Origin: Neoroseomonas eburnea
GTDB lineage: Bacteria > Pseudomonadota > Alphaproteobacteria > Acetobacterales > Acetobacteraceae
DNA: 64,000 nt
Assembly: GCF_018129005.1 (NCBI RefSeq)
Contig: NZ_JAAEDL010000002.1
Location: 203,897 to 267,896 of the forward strand
Direction: 5' to 3'
How positions within the stretch are numbered: the first letter of the stretch is position 1; each line of letters begins with the position of its first letter. Shown piece by piece: positions 1 to 8,216 of the stretch. The translations under genes were made by a program, and so were the position numbers. The notes below the pieces were generated by a model. The model did no database searches. It had not been told where the DNA came from and was given only the letters and a program-made list of their open reading frames with translations.

Positions 1-438
1 GCGGTGCGCGCCGTCGCGGCCGCCGAGGCGGCGCTGCAATGGACCATCGACTACACCACGGGCCGCAACGCCTTCGGGCAGACCGTCGCGGATTTCCAGA
101 ACACCCAGTTCCGCCTGGCGGAGATGCGCGCCGAGATCGCCGTGCATCGCGTCTATGTGGATCGCTGCATGGAGGTGCATCTGGAAGGGCGGCTCGATGC
201 CGTGGATGCGGCGATCGCCAAGATGCAGGCCACGGAGCTGCAGGGCCGCGTGATGGACCGCTGCGTCCAGCTCCATGGCGGCGCCGGCTACATGTGGGAA
301 TACCCGATCGCCCGCGCCTGGGCGGATGCGCGCATGGCGCGCATCGCCGGCGGTTCGGTCGAGGTGATGAAGCAGATCATCGCCCGCAGCATCCTGCCCA
401 AGCAGGAGCGGCGGCGCGACAGGTCGCAGGCGGCGTGA
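1..438 (+). CDS. acyl-CoA dehydrogenase, C-terminal part (cut by window edge)
   Basis: This is the C-terminal four-helix domain of a FAD-dependent acyl-CoA dehydrogenase, which oxidises an acyl-CoA to the 2,3-enoyl-CoA. The reading frame is open from base 1, so the N-terminal and middle domains lie outside the window. Visible family signatures are GRNAFGQ followed by the F-x-N-x-Q helix, and CVQLHGGAGYMWEYPIAR with RIAGGSVEVMKQIIAR near the end, which form the FAD-contacting and dimer-contacting segments. The tail is basic. The Bug receptor gene begins 55 bp downstream on the same strand and may be co-transcribed, which would suit uptake of a carboxylate that is then activated and dehydrogenated. 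The substrate cannot be read from this fragment. Confidence 0.9.
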   Translation, partial: AVRAVAAAEAALQWTIDYTTGRNAFGQTVADFQNTQFRLAEMRAEIAVHRVYVDRCMEVHLEGRLDAVDAAIAKMQATELQGRVMDRCVQLHGGAGYMWEYPIARAWADARMARIAGGSVEVMKQIIARSILPKQERRRDRSQAA

Positions 439-493
439 ACGGAACCTCCGCGACCGGCATCCGGCGCGGACGGACCATGAGGGAGAACCAGGA

Positions 494-1468
494 ATGACCG
501 AGCTTCTCCGTCGACGGGCGCTGCTTGCGGCCCCTGCCGTGCTGCTCGCCCCACCGGCCGGGGCGCGGCCGCGCTATCCCGGCCAGCAGGCGGTGACGAT
601 CGTGCTGCCCTATACGCCGAGCGGGCTGCCGACGCTGCTCGGCAACATGATGACGCAGGGGCTGGCACAGCGGCTCGGCGGCAGCTTCGTCGCCGACTAC
701 CGGCCGGGGGCCTCGACCTCGATCGGCGCGCGCCAGGTCGCGCGGGCGCGGCCGGATGGGACCACGCTGCTGATGGGCAGCGTCACCACCTTCACCGTGG
801 TGCCGCATGTCATCCGCAACCCCGGCTACGATCCGCTGGCCGACTTCGACCACCTGACGATGATCGGCAACACTCTGTCGATGCTGATCGGCCATCCGCG
901 CTGGACCGACCTCGCCGCGGTGGTGGCGGAGGCGCGGCGCCGGCCCGGCGAGCTGAGCTACGCGACCTTCGGCAATGGCTCCAGCGCGCATCTCGTGATG
1001 CTGGACTTCCTGCGGCGCGCCGGCATCGAGATGCTGCACGTGCCCTTCGGCGGCTCCGGCCCGGCGATCACGGAGATCCTGGCCGGGCGCGTGGACGTCA
1101 TGTTCTCCACCTTCGCCTCGGCCAGGCCGCATGTGGAGGCCGGGCGCCTGCGCGGCTTCGGCGTGCCGAGCGCGGCGCGGGTCCGCTCCATGCCGGAGAT
1201 CCCGACGATGATCGAGCAGGGCTACGAGGGCTTCACCTTCGACGCCTGGCTGAGCGTCGCGGCGCCCGCGGGGACGCCGGAACCGATCCGCACGGTCCTG
1301 GAGGCCGCCTTCATCGAGACCTTCGCCGATACGGACAACCGGGCGCGGCTCGCGGGGCTGGGGCTTGAACCCTCGCCGCCTGGCGCGGCGGCCGTGCGTG
1401 AGAGCATCCGGCGCAACCTCGCACTCAACCGGGAGCTGCTGGCGCAGGCCGGGGTGACGCCGGAATAG
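494..1468 (+). CDS. Bug/TctC-family periplasmic solute-binding receptor
   Basis: A 324-residue tripartite tricarboxylate receptor-type protein of the Bug family, which binds small carboxylates or related compounds in the periplasm. The first 25 residues are a signal peptide with an arginine-rich start and a hydrophobic core ending near AGARP. The body shows the family order: VTIVLPYTPSG near residue 35, ARARPDGTTLLMGS near 90, HVPFGGSGPAITEILAGRVD near 180, and the C-terminal A-x-A-G-T-P segment. The usual V-V-x-N-x-x-G-A-G-G loop is diverged here to VADYRPGASTSIGA. The start is chosen for the GGGAG site 9 bp upstream. No TctA or TctB membrane genes are nearby, so it is an orphan receptor, which is common for this family. 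The ligand is unknown. Confidence 0.88.
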   Translation: MTELLRRRALLAAPAVLLAPPAGARPRYPGQQAVTIVLPYTPSGLPTLLGNMMTQGLAQRLGGSFVADYRPGASTSIGARQVARARPDGTTLLMGSVTTFTVVPHVIRNPGYDPLADFDHLTMIGNTLSMLIGHPRWTDLAAVVAEARRRPGELSYATFGNGSSAHLVMLDFLRRAGIEMLHVPFGGSGPAITEILAGRVDVMFSTFASARPHVEAGRLRGFGVPSAARVRSMPEIPTMIEQGYEGFTFDAWLSVAAPAGTPEPIRTVLEAAFIETFADTDNRARLAGLGLEPSPPGAAAVRESIRRNLALNRELLAQAGVTPE

Positions 1469-1973
1469 CCGGGCCGGGACCGTGGTGCCCACGATGCTCG
1501 CCATCGGTCGCTTCGTGGCTCGACCCTCGGCGACCAGCGCGGAAGCCTGGGCAACGCGGCGCCCCTCGCGCATGCCGCCACCAGCGCGTGCGCCCCTTCA
1601 CGCCGCCGCATGGGCGGCGAAGGGAATGATGCCAACGGCCGCTATTCGCGACCGCTGGCATGGGGCTTTTCGTGCCCTCAGGCGCCGGGCGCAAACCACC
1701 GGTCTGCTTGGCTTCGCGGGACCACCGGCGGGCCGCATTCCGAATTCCCGGTCACCTTGCAAGGCAAGGTGGCTGGGTGCCCGTCGCGGCCTCGGCAGCG
1801 TCAGGAACTCGTCCGCTGGTATGACAGCGAATCGCTGATCGGCGACCCTTCCCCCGCTGGCTGATGGCCTTCGATAGGCATCCGCCGCCGAAGCGCCAGC
1901 CCCTGGACTGGACGCGATGGGGGATGGCTTGATGGCCATTCTGTGCAGCGAGTGCAGAAGCGAGGGGAGCGCC
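1469..1973. other. 505 bp stretch without a convincing gene
   Basis: No reading frame here has a plausible ribosome-binding site with protein-like composition; the open frames are arginine-, alanine- and serine-rich shadows. One short perfect inverted repeat is visible at 1753-1760 and 1764-1771, with a three-base loop. The segment is less regular in codon periodicity than its neighbours and may be decayed sequence plus the promoter of the cytochrome gene. I see no tRNA-like fold or mobile element end. Confidence 0.5.
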
Positions 1974-2870
1974 ATGCGCATGTCCGTCCTTTCTCCCTGC
2001 CACCGGGGCCATGTGCGGCGCCTCGGACTGGTCCGCCCCGCCGGCTTGGCGCTGCTGCTGTGGGTGCTGATGCCGCTCACGGCCCGCGCCGCCCCCCTCG
2101 CGCTGGAAGACGGCGCGAACCGCTTGACCGTCGATACCGCGACGCTGTTGGCCCGCCCGGATGCGGCGGAGATCAGCGTCCCGGCCGATATCGGCTACGG
2201 CGGCGTGCAGCGGCGCTATCGTGCCGTGCCCCTGGCCTCCGTGCTCGCCCTGCTGCCGGCCCCGCCGCCGCCAGGCGGCGTGCTCGAGGCCGCGGCCACC
2301 GACGGTTTCGCGGCCCAGGTGCCGCTGCACCTCATCCTGCAGACGACGCCCGGCGGCCCCCGCGCCTGGCTCGCGCTCGAGGAACCGGACTCGCCCTGGC
2401 CGCACCTGCCGGGCAAGCAGGCCAGTGCGGGCCCCTTCTACATCGTCTGGGAACGGCCCGAGGCGGGACGGATCTCGCCCGAATACTGGCCCTATCAGCT
2501 TGCGGCGCTGCGCTTCGTGCAGCGCCCGGCGGTGCGCTGGCCACAGATCGCGGCGGACCCGTCGCTTCCCGCCGATCACCCGGCGCGACGCGGGCAGGAC
2601 GTCTTCACCTCGATCTGCCTCGCCTGCCATCGGATGAACGGAGGTGGGTCGGCAGACATGGGCCCCGACCTGAACCGGCCGATGGGCCCGACGGAGTATT
2701 TCCAGCCTGGCGCACTGCGCCGATACCTCAGGGATCCGGCGAGCGTCCGGAACTGGCCGGAGCAGAAGATGCCGGGCTTCGCGGCCGATCAGATCAGCGA
2801 GACGGAACTCGACGCGCTGCTGGCCTACCTCTCCCATATGGCCGCTCGGCGGCCTGCCGGAGCACGGTGA
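1974..2870 (+). CDS. c-type cytochrome with an unassigned N-terminal domain
   Basis: A 298-residue secreted monoheme cytochrome c. An N-terminal hydrophobic segment (about residues 20-40, ending TARAA) acts as signal peptide. Residues about 43-185 form a domain I cannot name confidently. A class I cytochrome c domain follows, with the haem-binding C215-L-A-C218-H219 motif and a likely axial Met266 in QKMPGF. The start at 1974 was chosen over an upstream in-frame ATG at 1917 because GAGGGGAGC precedes it at proper spacing. The protein probably passes electrons in the periplasm. It lies 163 bp upstream of mogA on the same strand, which hints at a link with a molybdenum enzyme, but no such enzyme is in the window. 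Confidence 0.82.
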   Translation: MRMSVLSPCHRGHVRRLGLVRPAGLALLLWVLMPLTARAAPLALEDGANRLTVDTATLLARPDAAEISVPADIGYGGVQRRYRAVPLASVLALLPAPPPPGGVLEAAATDGFAAQVPLHLILQTTPGGPRAWLALEEPDSPWPHLPGKQASAGPFYIVWERPEAGRISPEYWPYQLAALRFVQRPAVRWPQIAADPSLPADHPARRGQDVFTSICLACHRMNGGGSADMGPDLNRPMGPTEYFQPGALRRYLRDPASVRNWPEQKMPGFAADQISETELDALLAYLSHMAARRPAGAR

Positions 2871-3033
2871 AGGTCGTCGCCAATGCTTCTCCGCACCGCC
2901 CGGGGCTCAACTGCGCCGAGTTGACGAAGGGCCGAGGAATTGCGGCTATGCTGCGTCCGGTGTCACTCGCCGCAGGGAATGATTGCAGCCGGTTGCAGCC
3001 GCGGCGCCGCGTCCCTTGCCATGGAGCCCCCTC

Positions 3034-3573
3034 ATGACCGATGCCGCGACGCCGATCGGCGTCGTCACCGTCTCCGACCGCGCCAGCCGCGGCATCTATG
3101 AGGACAAGGGTGGGCCGGCGATCGAAGCGGCGCTGGCACGCATCCTCGCCTCCCGCTGGCGTGCGGTGCGGCGCCTGGTGCCGGACGAGCGGCCGGCGAT
3201 CGAGGCGACGCTGCGCGACTTGGCCGATGCGGAAGGCTGCGCGCTGATCGTCACCACCGGCGGCACCGGCCCTGCCCCGCGCGATGTCACGCCTGAAGCG
3301 ACCGAAGCCGTCTGCGAGCGCATGCTGCCCGGCTTCGGGGAACTGATGCGCGCCGTGTCCCTGCGCGCCGTGCCGACCGCAATCCTCTCCCGCCAGACGG
3401 CGGGCACGCGCGGACGCAGCCTGATCGTCAACCTGCCGGGGAAGCCCTCGGCGATCGGCGAATGCCTGGACGCCGTCTTTCCGGCCATCCCCTACTGCAT
3501 CGACCTGATCGGCGGGCCGCGGCTCGACACCGACCCCGCTGTCTGCAGGGCGTTCCGCCCCGCCGGGGCATGA
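3034..3573 (+). CDS. mogA: MogA-type molybdopterin adenylyltransferase
   Basis: A 179-residue cytoplasmic protein of the MogA/MoaB family. Members adenylylate molybdopterin, or bind it for metal insertion, in molybdenum cofactor synthesis. The family signatures are clear: GVVTVSDRASRGIYEDKGGPA at the N-terminus, the molybdopterin-binding core VTTGGTGPAPRDVTPEAT near residues 72-90, and LPGKPSAIGECLDAVFPAIPY near 135-155. The length fits MogA (about 180-195 residues) rather than MoeA. The start at 3034 is preceded by GGAG. An in-frame upstream ATG at 2983 would add a proline- and alanine-rich stretch that is not part of the family. The neighbouring cytochrome and this gene may serve a shared periplasmic redox enzyme, which is inference only. 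Confidence 0.88.
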   Translation: MTDAATPIGVVTVSDRASRGIYEDKGGPAIEAALARILASRWRAVRRLVPDERPAIEATLRDLADAEGCALIVTTGGTGPAPRDVTPEATEAVCERMLPGFGELMRAVSLRAVPTAILSRQTAGTRGRSLIVNLPGKPSAIGECLDAVFPAIPYCIDLIGGPRLDTDPAVCRAFRPAGA

Positions 3574-3678
3574 CCGCGCGGCAGCCGGCCGCGGTGACGC
3601 GAGTCACTTGACCCGTACGGCGCGGAAGCTGTTCCGTCATCGCGACAGGAAACCGGCAGCGCGAAAGGAGCCCCGACC

Positions 3679-4233
3679 ATGCCCGGCGACGGCGGCCAGA
3701 CCGGCCAGAACAAGAGCACCACGGTGACGGTATCGCGCATGGACGAGAAGGCGCGCGACCTCCTCCAGGCCGTCCTGCCGGCCTCCATCGCGAGCGGCTT
3801 CGAGAAGGGCGCGGTGATCTGCCGCGGCAACAGCAACGGCGCGCTCTCCTCGAGCGATGTCCGCACCGGCACCGTCAAGCATACGGTCGATGTCGGCCTG
3901 GGGGAGTGGAACTGCGGCTGCCCGGCCGGCACCACGCCCGTCGCCTACTACCACACCCACCCGACGCCGCCCGAGAGCATCGATCCTGCCTCCGGCATGC
4001 GGGGCAGCCCGGACTTCAGCGACGACGACAAGTTCATCGCCTACGATGCCGGCATCGTCGCCTATGTCGCCGGGCATGACGGCACCATGCGCCGCTACAA
4101 CCCGCCGCCGGTGCCGACCGTGATGGTCGAGGGAAGGCCCGTCCGGACCATTCCGACCGACGAGGAAGGCAGGATCCTGCCCGTCCCCGACGTGCCGGTG
4201 GTCACCTTCAACTGGACGCTGAAGACGAAATGA
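3679..4233 (+). CDS. DUF4329/JAMM-like small protein
   Basis: A 184-residue protein with a JAB/JAMM-like metallopeptidase core. The segment YYHTHP (His92 and His94) followed by FSDDD (Ser114 and Asp117) matches the H-x-H-P...S-x-x-D zinc site of that fold and the DUF4329 domain. The domain elsewhere is often found at the C-terminus of polymorphic toxins and other secreted proteins. Here it stands alone, without a delivery domain or a signal peptide. An N-terminal stretch of about 20 polar residues precedes it. Two CxC-type cysteines (NCGC, residues 78-81) lie just before the active site. GAAAGGAG precedes the start. The downstream gene is convergent, so it is probably monocistronic. Peptidase activity is a family-based guess. 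Confidence 0.7.
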   Translation: MPGDGGQTGQNKSTTVTVSRMDEKARDLLQAVLPASIASGFEKGAVICRGNSNGALSSSDVRTGTVKHTVDVGLGEWNCGCPAGTTPVAYYHTHPTPPESIDPASGMRGSPDFSDDDKFIAYDAGIVAYVAGHDGTMRRYNPPPVPTVMVEGRPVRTIPTDEEGRILPVPDVPVVTFNWTLKTK

Positions 4234-4244
4234 CTGGAGCAAAT

Positions 4245-4272
4245 CCCGATCAGGCGGACTCCCCTGATCGGG
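4245..4272. terminator. hairpin between convergent genes
   Basis: A perfect 10 bp inverted repeat, cccgatcagg and cctgatcggg, with an eight-base loop, lies between the stop of the JAMM-like gene (+) and the end of the deacylase gene (-). There is no long T-run on either side, only aaat before and ttggg after. It is best seen as a possible bidirectional terminator or mRNA 3'-end hairpin. Confidence 0.5.
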
Positions 4273-4337
4273 TTGGGATGCTTGCAGGAACAAGAGATCG
4301 GAGCGCCTGCGGTGAGCCAAGGCGAACGGCAACCGCC

Positions 4338-5360
4338 CTAGCCCGCGAGGTCGCTCGCCAGATGGAACAGGCAATCGCCGCGCTTGGTCCGCGCGGGGAT
4401 GCGTTTGCACATGACGATGCCGCCGGCCTTGAAGGCGATCTCGACCGGCGGCAGCCAGGGCGTCTCGGGCATGTGGATGCGCGCGGCCGGCGTTCCGGGC
4501 ACGACCGCGTCGCCGAGCTCGACCAGTGGCTCGAAGACGCCGTTCTCAGGCGCATAGACGTACATCTCGGGACCGCGCACATCGAGGAAGCGCGTTGCGA
4601 CCGGCGGTTCCACCCAATGCTCCCTGCCGAGGATGCCGAGATGGACGAGCAGGTTGCGCAGGCCCCGTTCCGCGATGGCGAGCCCTGACGCGTTCACCGC
4701 CCCCGCACCACCGAGTTCCGTCCCCAGCGCGATGCTGCCGCGCCGGTCCGCCCCGCTGCCGAGCGTCTGATCCCCGCCCTGCCCCTGCGCGCCGCCCTGG
4801 ATGTAGGTGTAGGGCGCGCCGAAGGCACGCAGCGCCGCAAGCTGCTTCTGGTACAGCACGGGATCGGCCGACTGCTTGGCCAGCGCCGTCGGGATGTAGT
4901 TCAGCGACGACCCGCCCGAATGCAGGTCGATCACCAGGTCGGCGAGCGGAATCAGCTCGCTGTCGATGTAGTGCGCGATTTGCCGCGTGACGGTCCCGTC
5001 CGGATCACCCGGGAAGATGCGGTTCATGTTGAGGTCGTCGATCGGCGAGACGCGCCGCCCGATCAGCGCCGCCGGATAATTCGCCATCGGCATCATGATG
5101 ACGCGGCCCCGGATCATCCCGGGCTCAAGGAACTTGATCAGGTTGGTCAGCGCGACCTGGCCCTCGTACTCGTCGCCGTGGTTGCCGGAGGTGAAGAGCG
5201 CCGTCGGCCCCTCCCCGTTCTTCACCACCACGATCGGGATCGGCAGGAAGCCGTAGGCGGACTCATGCGTCGAGTGGAACAGGCGGATGAATCCCGCCTG
5301 CTTGCCGTCCTTGCCATAGTCCACTTCCGGGACGAGGCGGGACTTGCGGGTCTGCGACAT
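4338..5360 (-). CDS. succinylglutamate desuccinylase/aspartoacylase-family deacylase (DoeB-like)
   Basis: A 340-residue zinc-dependent M14-like carboxylate deacylase. The metal site is visible as NHGDE (about residues 59-63) and DLHSGG (about 145-150), and the length matches N-acetyl-diaminobutyrate deacetylase (DoeB) and related proteins. These cytoplasmic enzymes remove an acyl group from an N-acyl amino acid-like substrate. The start is preceded by GAGGAA. The gene lies 8 bp behind the importer ATPase and is the last gene of the seven-gene minus-strand operon starting at 13016. That suggests it processes the imported compound. The rest of the ectoine degradation pathway is absent here, so an ectoine role is not supported. 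Confidence 0.85.
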   Translation of the reverse strand: MSQTRKSRLVPEVDYGKDGKQAGFIRLFHSTHESAYGFLPIPIVVVKNGEGPTALFTSGNHGDEYEGQVALTNLIKFLEPGMIRGRVIMMPMANYPAALIGRRVSPIDDLNMNRIFPGDPDGTVTRQIAHYIDSELIPLADLVIDLHSGGSSLNYIPTALAKQSADPVLYQKQLAALRAFGAPYTYIQGGAQGQGGDQTLGSGADRRGSIALGTELGGAGAVNASGLAIAERGLRNLLVHLGILGREHWVEPPVATRFLDVRGPEMYVYAPENGVFEPLVELGDAVVPGTPAARIHMPETPWLPPVEIAFKAGGIVMCKRIPARTKRGDCLFHLASDLAG

Positions 5361-5368
5361 GGCGTTCC

Positions 5369-6361
5369 TCAGGCTTTGGGCGTCTCGATCAGGTGGCAGG
5401 CAACCTGGTGGCCGGGCGCGGGGTCGGTGAGCGCGGGCGCGCGTTCGCGGCAGACCGACATGACGTGCGGGCAGCGCGTATGGAAGCGGCAGCCGGATGG
5501 CGGGTTGAGCGCAGAGGGGATGTCGCCGGCGATGCGTTCCCGCTTGCCGCGGGAGCGCTGCGCCGGATGCTGCGCCGGCACGGCGGCGATCAGCGCGCGC
5601 GTGTAGGGGTGCAGCGGCGCGGAGTAGATCGTCTTCTTGTCCGCCACCTCGACCACCTTGCCGAGATACATCACCGCGACGCGGTCGGAGATGTGCCGCA
5701 CCACGGACAGGTCATGCGCGATGAAGAGGTAGGTCAGCCCCATCTCCCGCTGCAGGTCCTGCAGCAGGTTGACGATCTGCGCCTGCACCGAGACGTCGAG
5801 CGCCGAGACCGCCTCGTCGCAGACGATCAGCCGCGGATGCAGGATCAGCGCGCGGGCGATGCCGATGCGCTGGCGCTGGCCGCCGGAGAATTCATGCGGG
5901 AAGCGGTCGAGGGCGCGCGCCGGCAGGCCGACCTTCTCCAACATCTGCGTGACCTTGCGGCGCGTCTCCGCGCCCGGCTTCGCACCGTGGATGATCAGCG
6001 GCTCGGCGATGATGTCCTCGACCGACATGCGCGGATTGAGCGCGCCATACGGGTCCTGGAAGATGATCTGCATGGAGCGGCGGAAGGCGCGCATCTCCAT
6101 CCGCCCGATGCCGGTGATGTCGTTGCCGTCGAAGGTGATGCGGCCCGAGCTCGGCTCGATCAGCCGCAGCAGCAGGCGGCCGAGGGTCGACTTGCCGCAG
6201 CCGGATTCACCGACCAGGCCGAGCGTCTCGCCGGCGTTGATCGAGAACGAGACCTCATCCACCGCGCGCAGGCTCATCGGCTTGCGCAGCCCGAACAGCC
6301 CGCCGCCGCCGATCTCGAAATGCTTGGCGAGCGCCGTTGCCTCGACGAGCGGCGTGGTCAT
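5369..6361 (-). CDS. dipeptide/oligopeptide ABC importer ATPase, DppF type
   Basis: A 330-residue ATP-binding subunit. It shows Walker [10 protein letters not shown], the signature FSGGQRQR, Walker [13 protein letters not shown], and the C-terminal oligopeptide-transport region [16 protein letters not shown] with spaced cysteines. Paired with the next gene it energises import through the two permeases of the operon. The ATG at 6361 overlaps the stop of the preceding ATPase by 4 bp, which fixes the start and indicates translational coupling. A longer in-frame opening upstream is shadow sequence of the neighbouring gene. Similar ATPases serve dipeptide, nickel and glutathione importers, so the substrate is not given by this subunit. 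Confidence 0.93.
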   Translation of the reverse strand: MTTPLVEATALAKHFEIGGGGLFGLRKPMSLRAVDEVSFSINAGETLGLVGESGCGKSTLGRLLLRLIEPSSGRITFDGNDITGIGRMEMRAFRRSMQIIFQDPYGALNPRMSVEDIIAEPLIIHGAKPGAETRRKVTQMLEKVGLPARALDRFPHEFSGGQRQRIGIARALILHPRLIVCDEAVSALDVSVQAQIVNLLQDLQREMGLTYLFIAHDLSVVRHISDRVAVMYLGKVVEVADKKTIYSAPLHPYTRALIAAVPAQHPAQRSRGKRERIAGDIPSALNPPSGCRFHTRCPHVMSVCRERAPALTDPAPGHQVACHLIETPKA

Positions 6362-7335
6362 GGCAGGGCAAGCTCCCGCGCGCGGAAACAGGCGGCGGTG
6401 TGGGCGGGCTCCAGGGCTTCCAGCGTCGGGATCGCCTCCGAGCAGGCCGGCTGCGCGTGGCGGCAGCGCGGGCCGAAGCGGCAGCCGGGCGGCCGGCGCG
6501 CGGGTTCCGGCAGCGTGCCGGGAATGGCGACCAGGCGCGGCCTGTCCTCGATAAGCGACGGCACGCATTCCAGCAGCCCGCGCGTATAGGGGTGCAACGG
6601 TCGGTCGAAGACGCTGGCGACCGGCGCTTCCTCGATGACCCGGCCGGCGTACATCACCAGCACGCGGTCGGCGGTCTCGGCGATCACGCCCATGTTGTGC
6701 GTGATGATCATGATCGCCATGCCGAACTCGTCGCGCAGGTCCATCAGCAGGTCGAGGATCTGCGCCTGGATCGTCACATCGAGCGCGGTGGTCGGCTCAT
6801 CCGCGATCAGCAGCTTCGGCTGGCAGGCGAGCGCCATGGCGATCATCACGCGCTGCCGCTGGCCGCCCGACATCTGGTGCGGGTAGTCGTCCAGCCGGCG
6901 CGCGGCGGAGGGGATGCCGACCTTGTCCAGCATCCCGATCGCGCGCTTGCGCAAGTCCGATTGCGACAGGCGCTCATGCGCGGCGATCGTCTCCATGATC
7001 TGGTCGCCGATGGAGAAGACCGGGTTCAGGGAGGTCATTGGCTCCTGGAAGATCATCGAGATCCCCGGGCCGCGGATCGCCTGCATCTGGCGGTCGGACA
7101 AGCCGGTCAGGCGTTGGCTGTTGAACACCACCTCCCCGGCCGCGACGCGCGCCGGCGGCTGCGGCAGCAGGCCCATGATCGTCAGCGCGGTCACCGACTT
7201 GCCGGAGCCGGATTCACCGACGATGCCGAGGATCTCGCCTTCCTTCAGGGAGAAGGAGACCTCCTCGATGGCGTTCACCTCGCCACGCCCGGTCATGAAG
7301 GCCGTCGTCAGGCCGCGGACCTCGAGCAGGTTCAC
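6358..7335 (-). CDS. dipeptide/oligopeptide ABC importer ATPase, DppD type
   Basis: A 325-residue ATP-binding subunit. It has Walker A GESGSGKS, signature MSGGQRQR, Walker [13 protein letters not shown], and the C-terminal cysteine cluster [15 protein letters not shown]. In OppD/DppD homologues that cluster has been reported to hold an iron-sulfur centre. The start is a GTG at 7335, whose GTGA sequence overlaps the permease stop by 4 bp, the usual coupling arrangement. Together with the DppF-type subunit it forms the heterodimeric ATPase of the importer. The gene order permease B, permease C, ATPase D, ATPase F is the classical dpp order. Confidence 0.93.
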   Translation of the reverse strand: MNLLEVRGLTTAFMTGRGEVNAIEEVSFSLKEGEILGIVGESGSGKSVTALTIMGLLPQPPARVAAGEVVFNSQRLTGLSDRQMQAIRGPGISMIFQEPMTSLNPVFSIGDQIMETIAAHERLSQSDLRKRAIGMLDKVGIPSAARRLDDYPHQMSGGQRQRVMIAMALACQPKLLIADEPTTALDVTIQAQILDLLMDLRDEFGMAIMIITHNMGVIAETADRVLVMYAGRVIEEAPVASVFDRPLHPYTRGLLECVPSLIEDRPRLVAIPGTLPEPARRPPGCRFGPRCRHAQPACSEAIPTLEALEPAHTAACFRARELALP

Positions 7336-8216
7336 TGCTGGATCCTGAGCCGTGGGTCGAGCACGTCGCGCAGCCCGTCGCCGAGGAGGTTGAGCCCCAT
7401 CACCGTGATCATCAGCGCCACGCCCGGGATGGTGATGATCCAGGGCGCTTCGCGCATGAAGTCGCGCCCCTCCGCCATGATGTTCCCCCAGGTCGGCGTC
7501 GGCGGCACCGCGCCGACGCCGAGGAAGGACAGCGTCGCTTCCGACAGCACCGCATAGGCGAACAGGAACGAAAGCTGCACGATCATCGGCGCCATGGCGT
7601 TGGGCAGGATGTGGTGGCGCAGGATGCGCCAGTGCCCCGCGCCGGCGGCGACGGCGGCCTGCACGTATTCCATCTCCCGCAGCACGATGACCGAGGACCG
7701 CACGATGCGCGCCGTGCGCGGGATGTAGACGATCGACAGCGCGAGGATGACGTTGAGCGTGGACGGCCCCAGCACCGAGGTGACGGCGATGGCGAGCAGG
7801 ATCGCCGGGAAGGCCATCAGAGCGTCGTTCACCCGCATCAGGGCGTTGTCGAGCCTGCGGAAGTAGCCCGCAGCCGCGCCGATCAGCGTGCCGAACACCG
7901 CGTTCAGCGCCACCACCGAGGCGCCGATGACCATCGAGAGCTGCGCCCCCCAGACCACGCGCGACCACAGGCTGCGACCGAAATTGTCGGTGCCGAAGAG
8001 CCAGGTCTCGCCTGGCGGCAGGAACTTGTTGCGCATCGACAGCCGTTGCGGATCCACGCCCGCGATCCAGGGCGCCGCGGCGGCGATGCCGGCGATGATG
8101 CCGAACAGGATCAGCCCCGTGACGAACAGCCGGTGGTGGAACAGCCGCCGCAGCGCCGCGCGCGCGGGGTGCTCGCGCTTGTAGGCAATGCCTTCCGCGT
8201 CCGCCGCCTCACTCAT
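7332..8216 (-). CDS. dipeptide-type ABC importer permease, DppC type
   Basis: A 294-residue inner-membrane protein with about six transmembrane segments. After a cytoplasmic N-terminus and the first helix comes the DppC-typical loop with LFGTDNFGRSLWSRVVWG. The inner-membrane transport domain carries the EAA coupling motif as EYVQAAVAAGAGHWRILRHH near residues 180-200. It forms the translocation pore with the DppB-type protein, whose gene overlaps this one by 8 bp (8209-8216). The C-terminal GDGLRDVLDPRLR is characteristic of the family. Confidence 0.93.
   Translation of the reverse strand: MSEAADAEGIAYKREHPARAALRRLFHHRLFVTGLILFGIIAGIAAAAPWIAGVDPQRLSMRNKFLPPGETWLFGTDNFGRSLWSRVVWGAQLSMVIGASVVALNAVFGTLIGAAAGYFRRLDNALMRVNDALMAFPAILLAIAVTSVLGPSTLNVILALSIVYIPRTARIVRSSVIVLREMEYVQAAVAAGAGHWRILRHHILPNAMAPMIVQLSFLFAYAVLSEATLSFLGVGAVPPTPTWGNIMAEGRDFMREAPWIITIPGVALMITVMGLNLLGDGLRDVLDPRLRIQQ

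Noticed and set aside
494-1468. Full tripartite tricarboxylate transporters with the Bug receptors
   Set aside because: No TctA- or TctB-like membrane protein gene occurs beside any of the five receptors in the window.
1482-1838. A 118-codon frame in the gene-free stretch
   Set aside because: No ribosome-binding site and a serine/arginine/alanine-rich, domain-free translation.
4338-5360. Ectoine degradation role for the DoeB-like deacylase
   Set aside because: No DoeA, DoeC, DoeD or ectoine transporter genes are present; the context is a peptide-type importer and an amidase-like enzyme.
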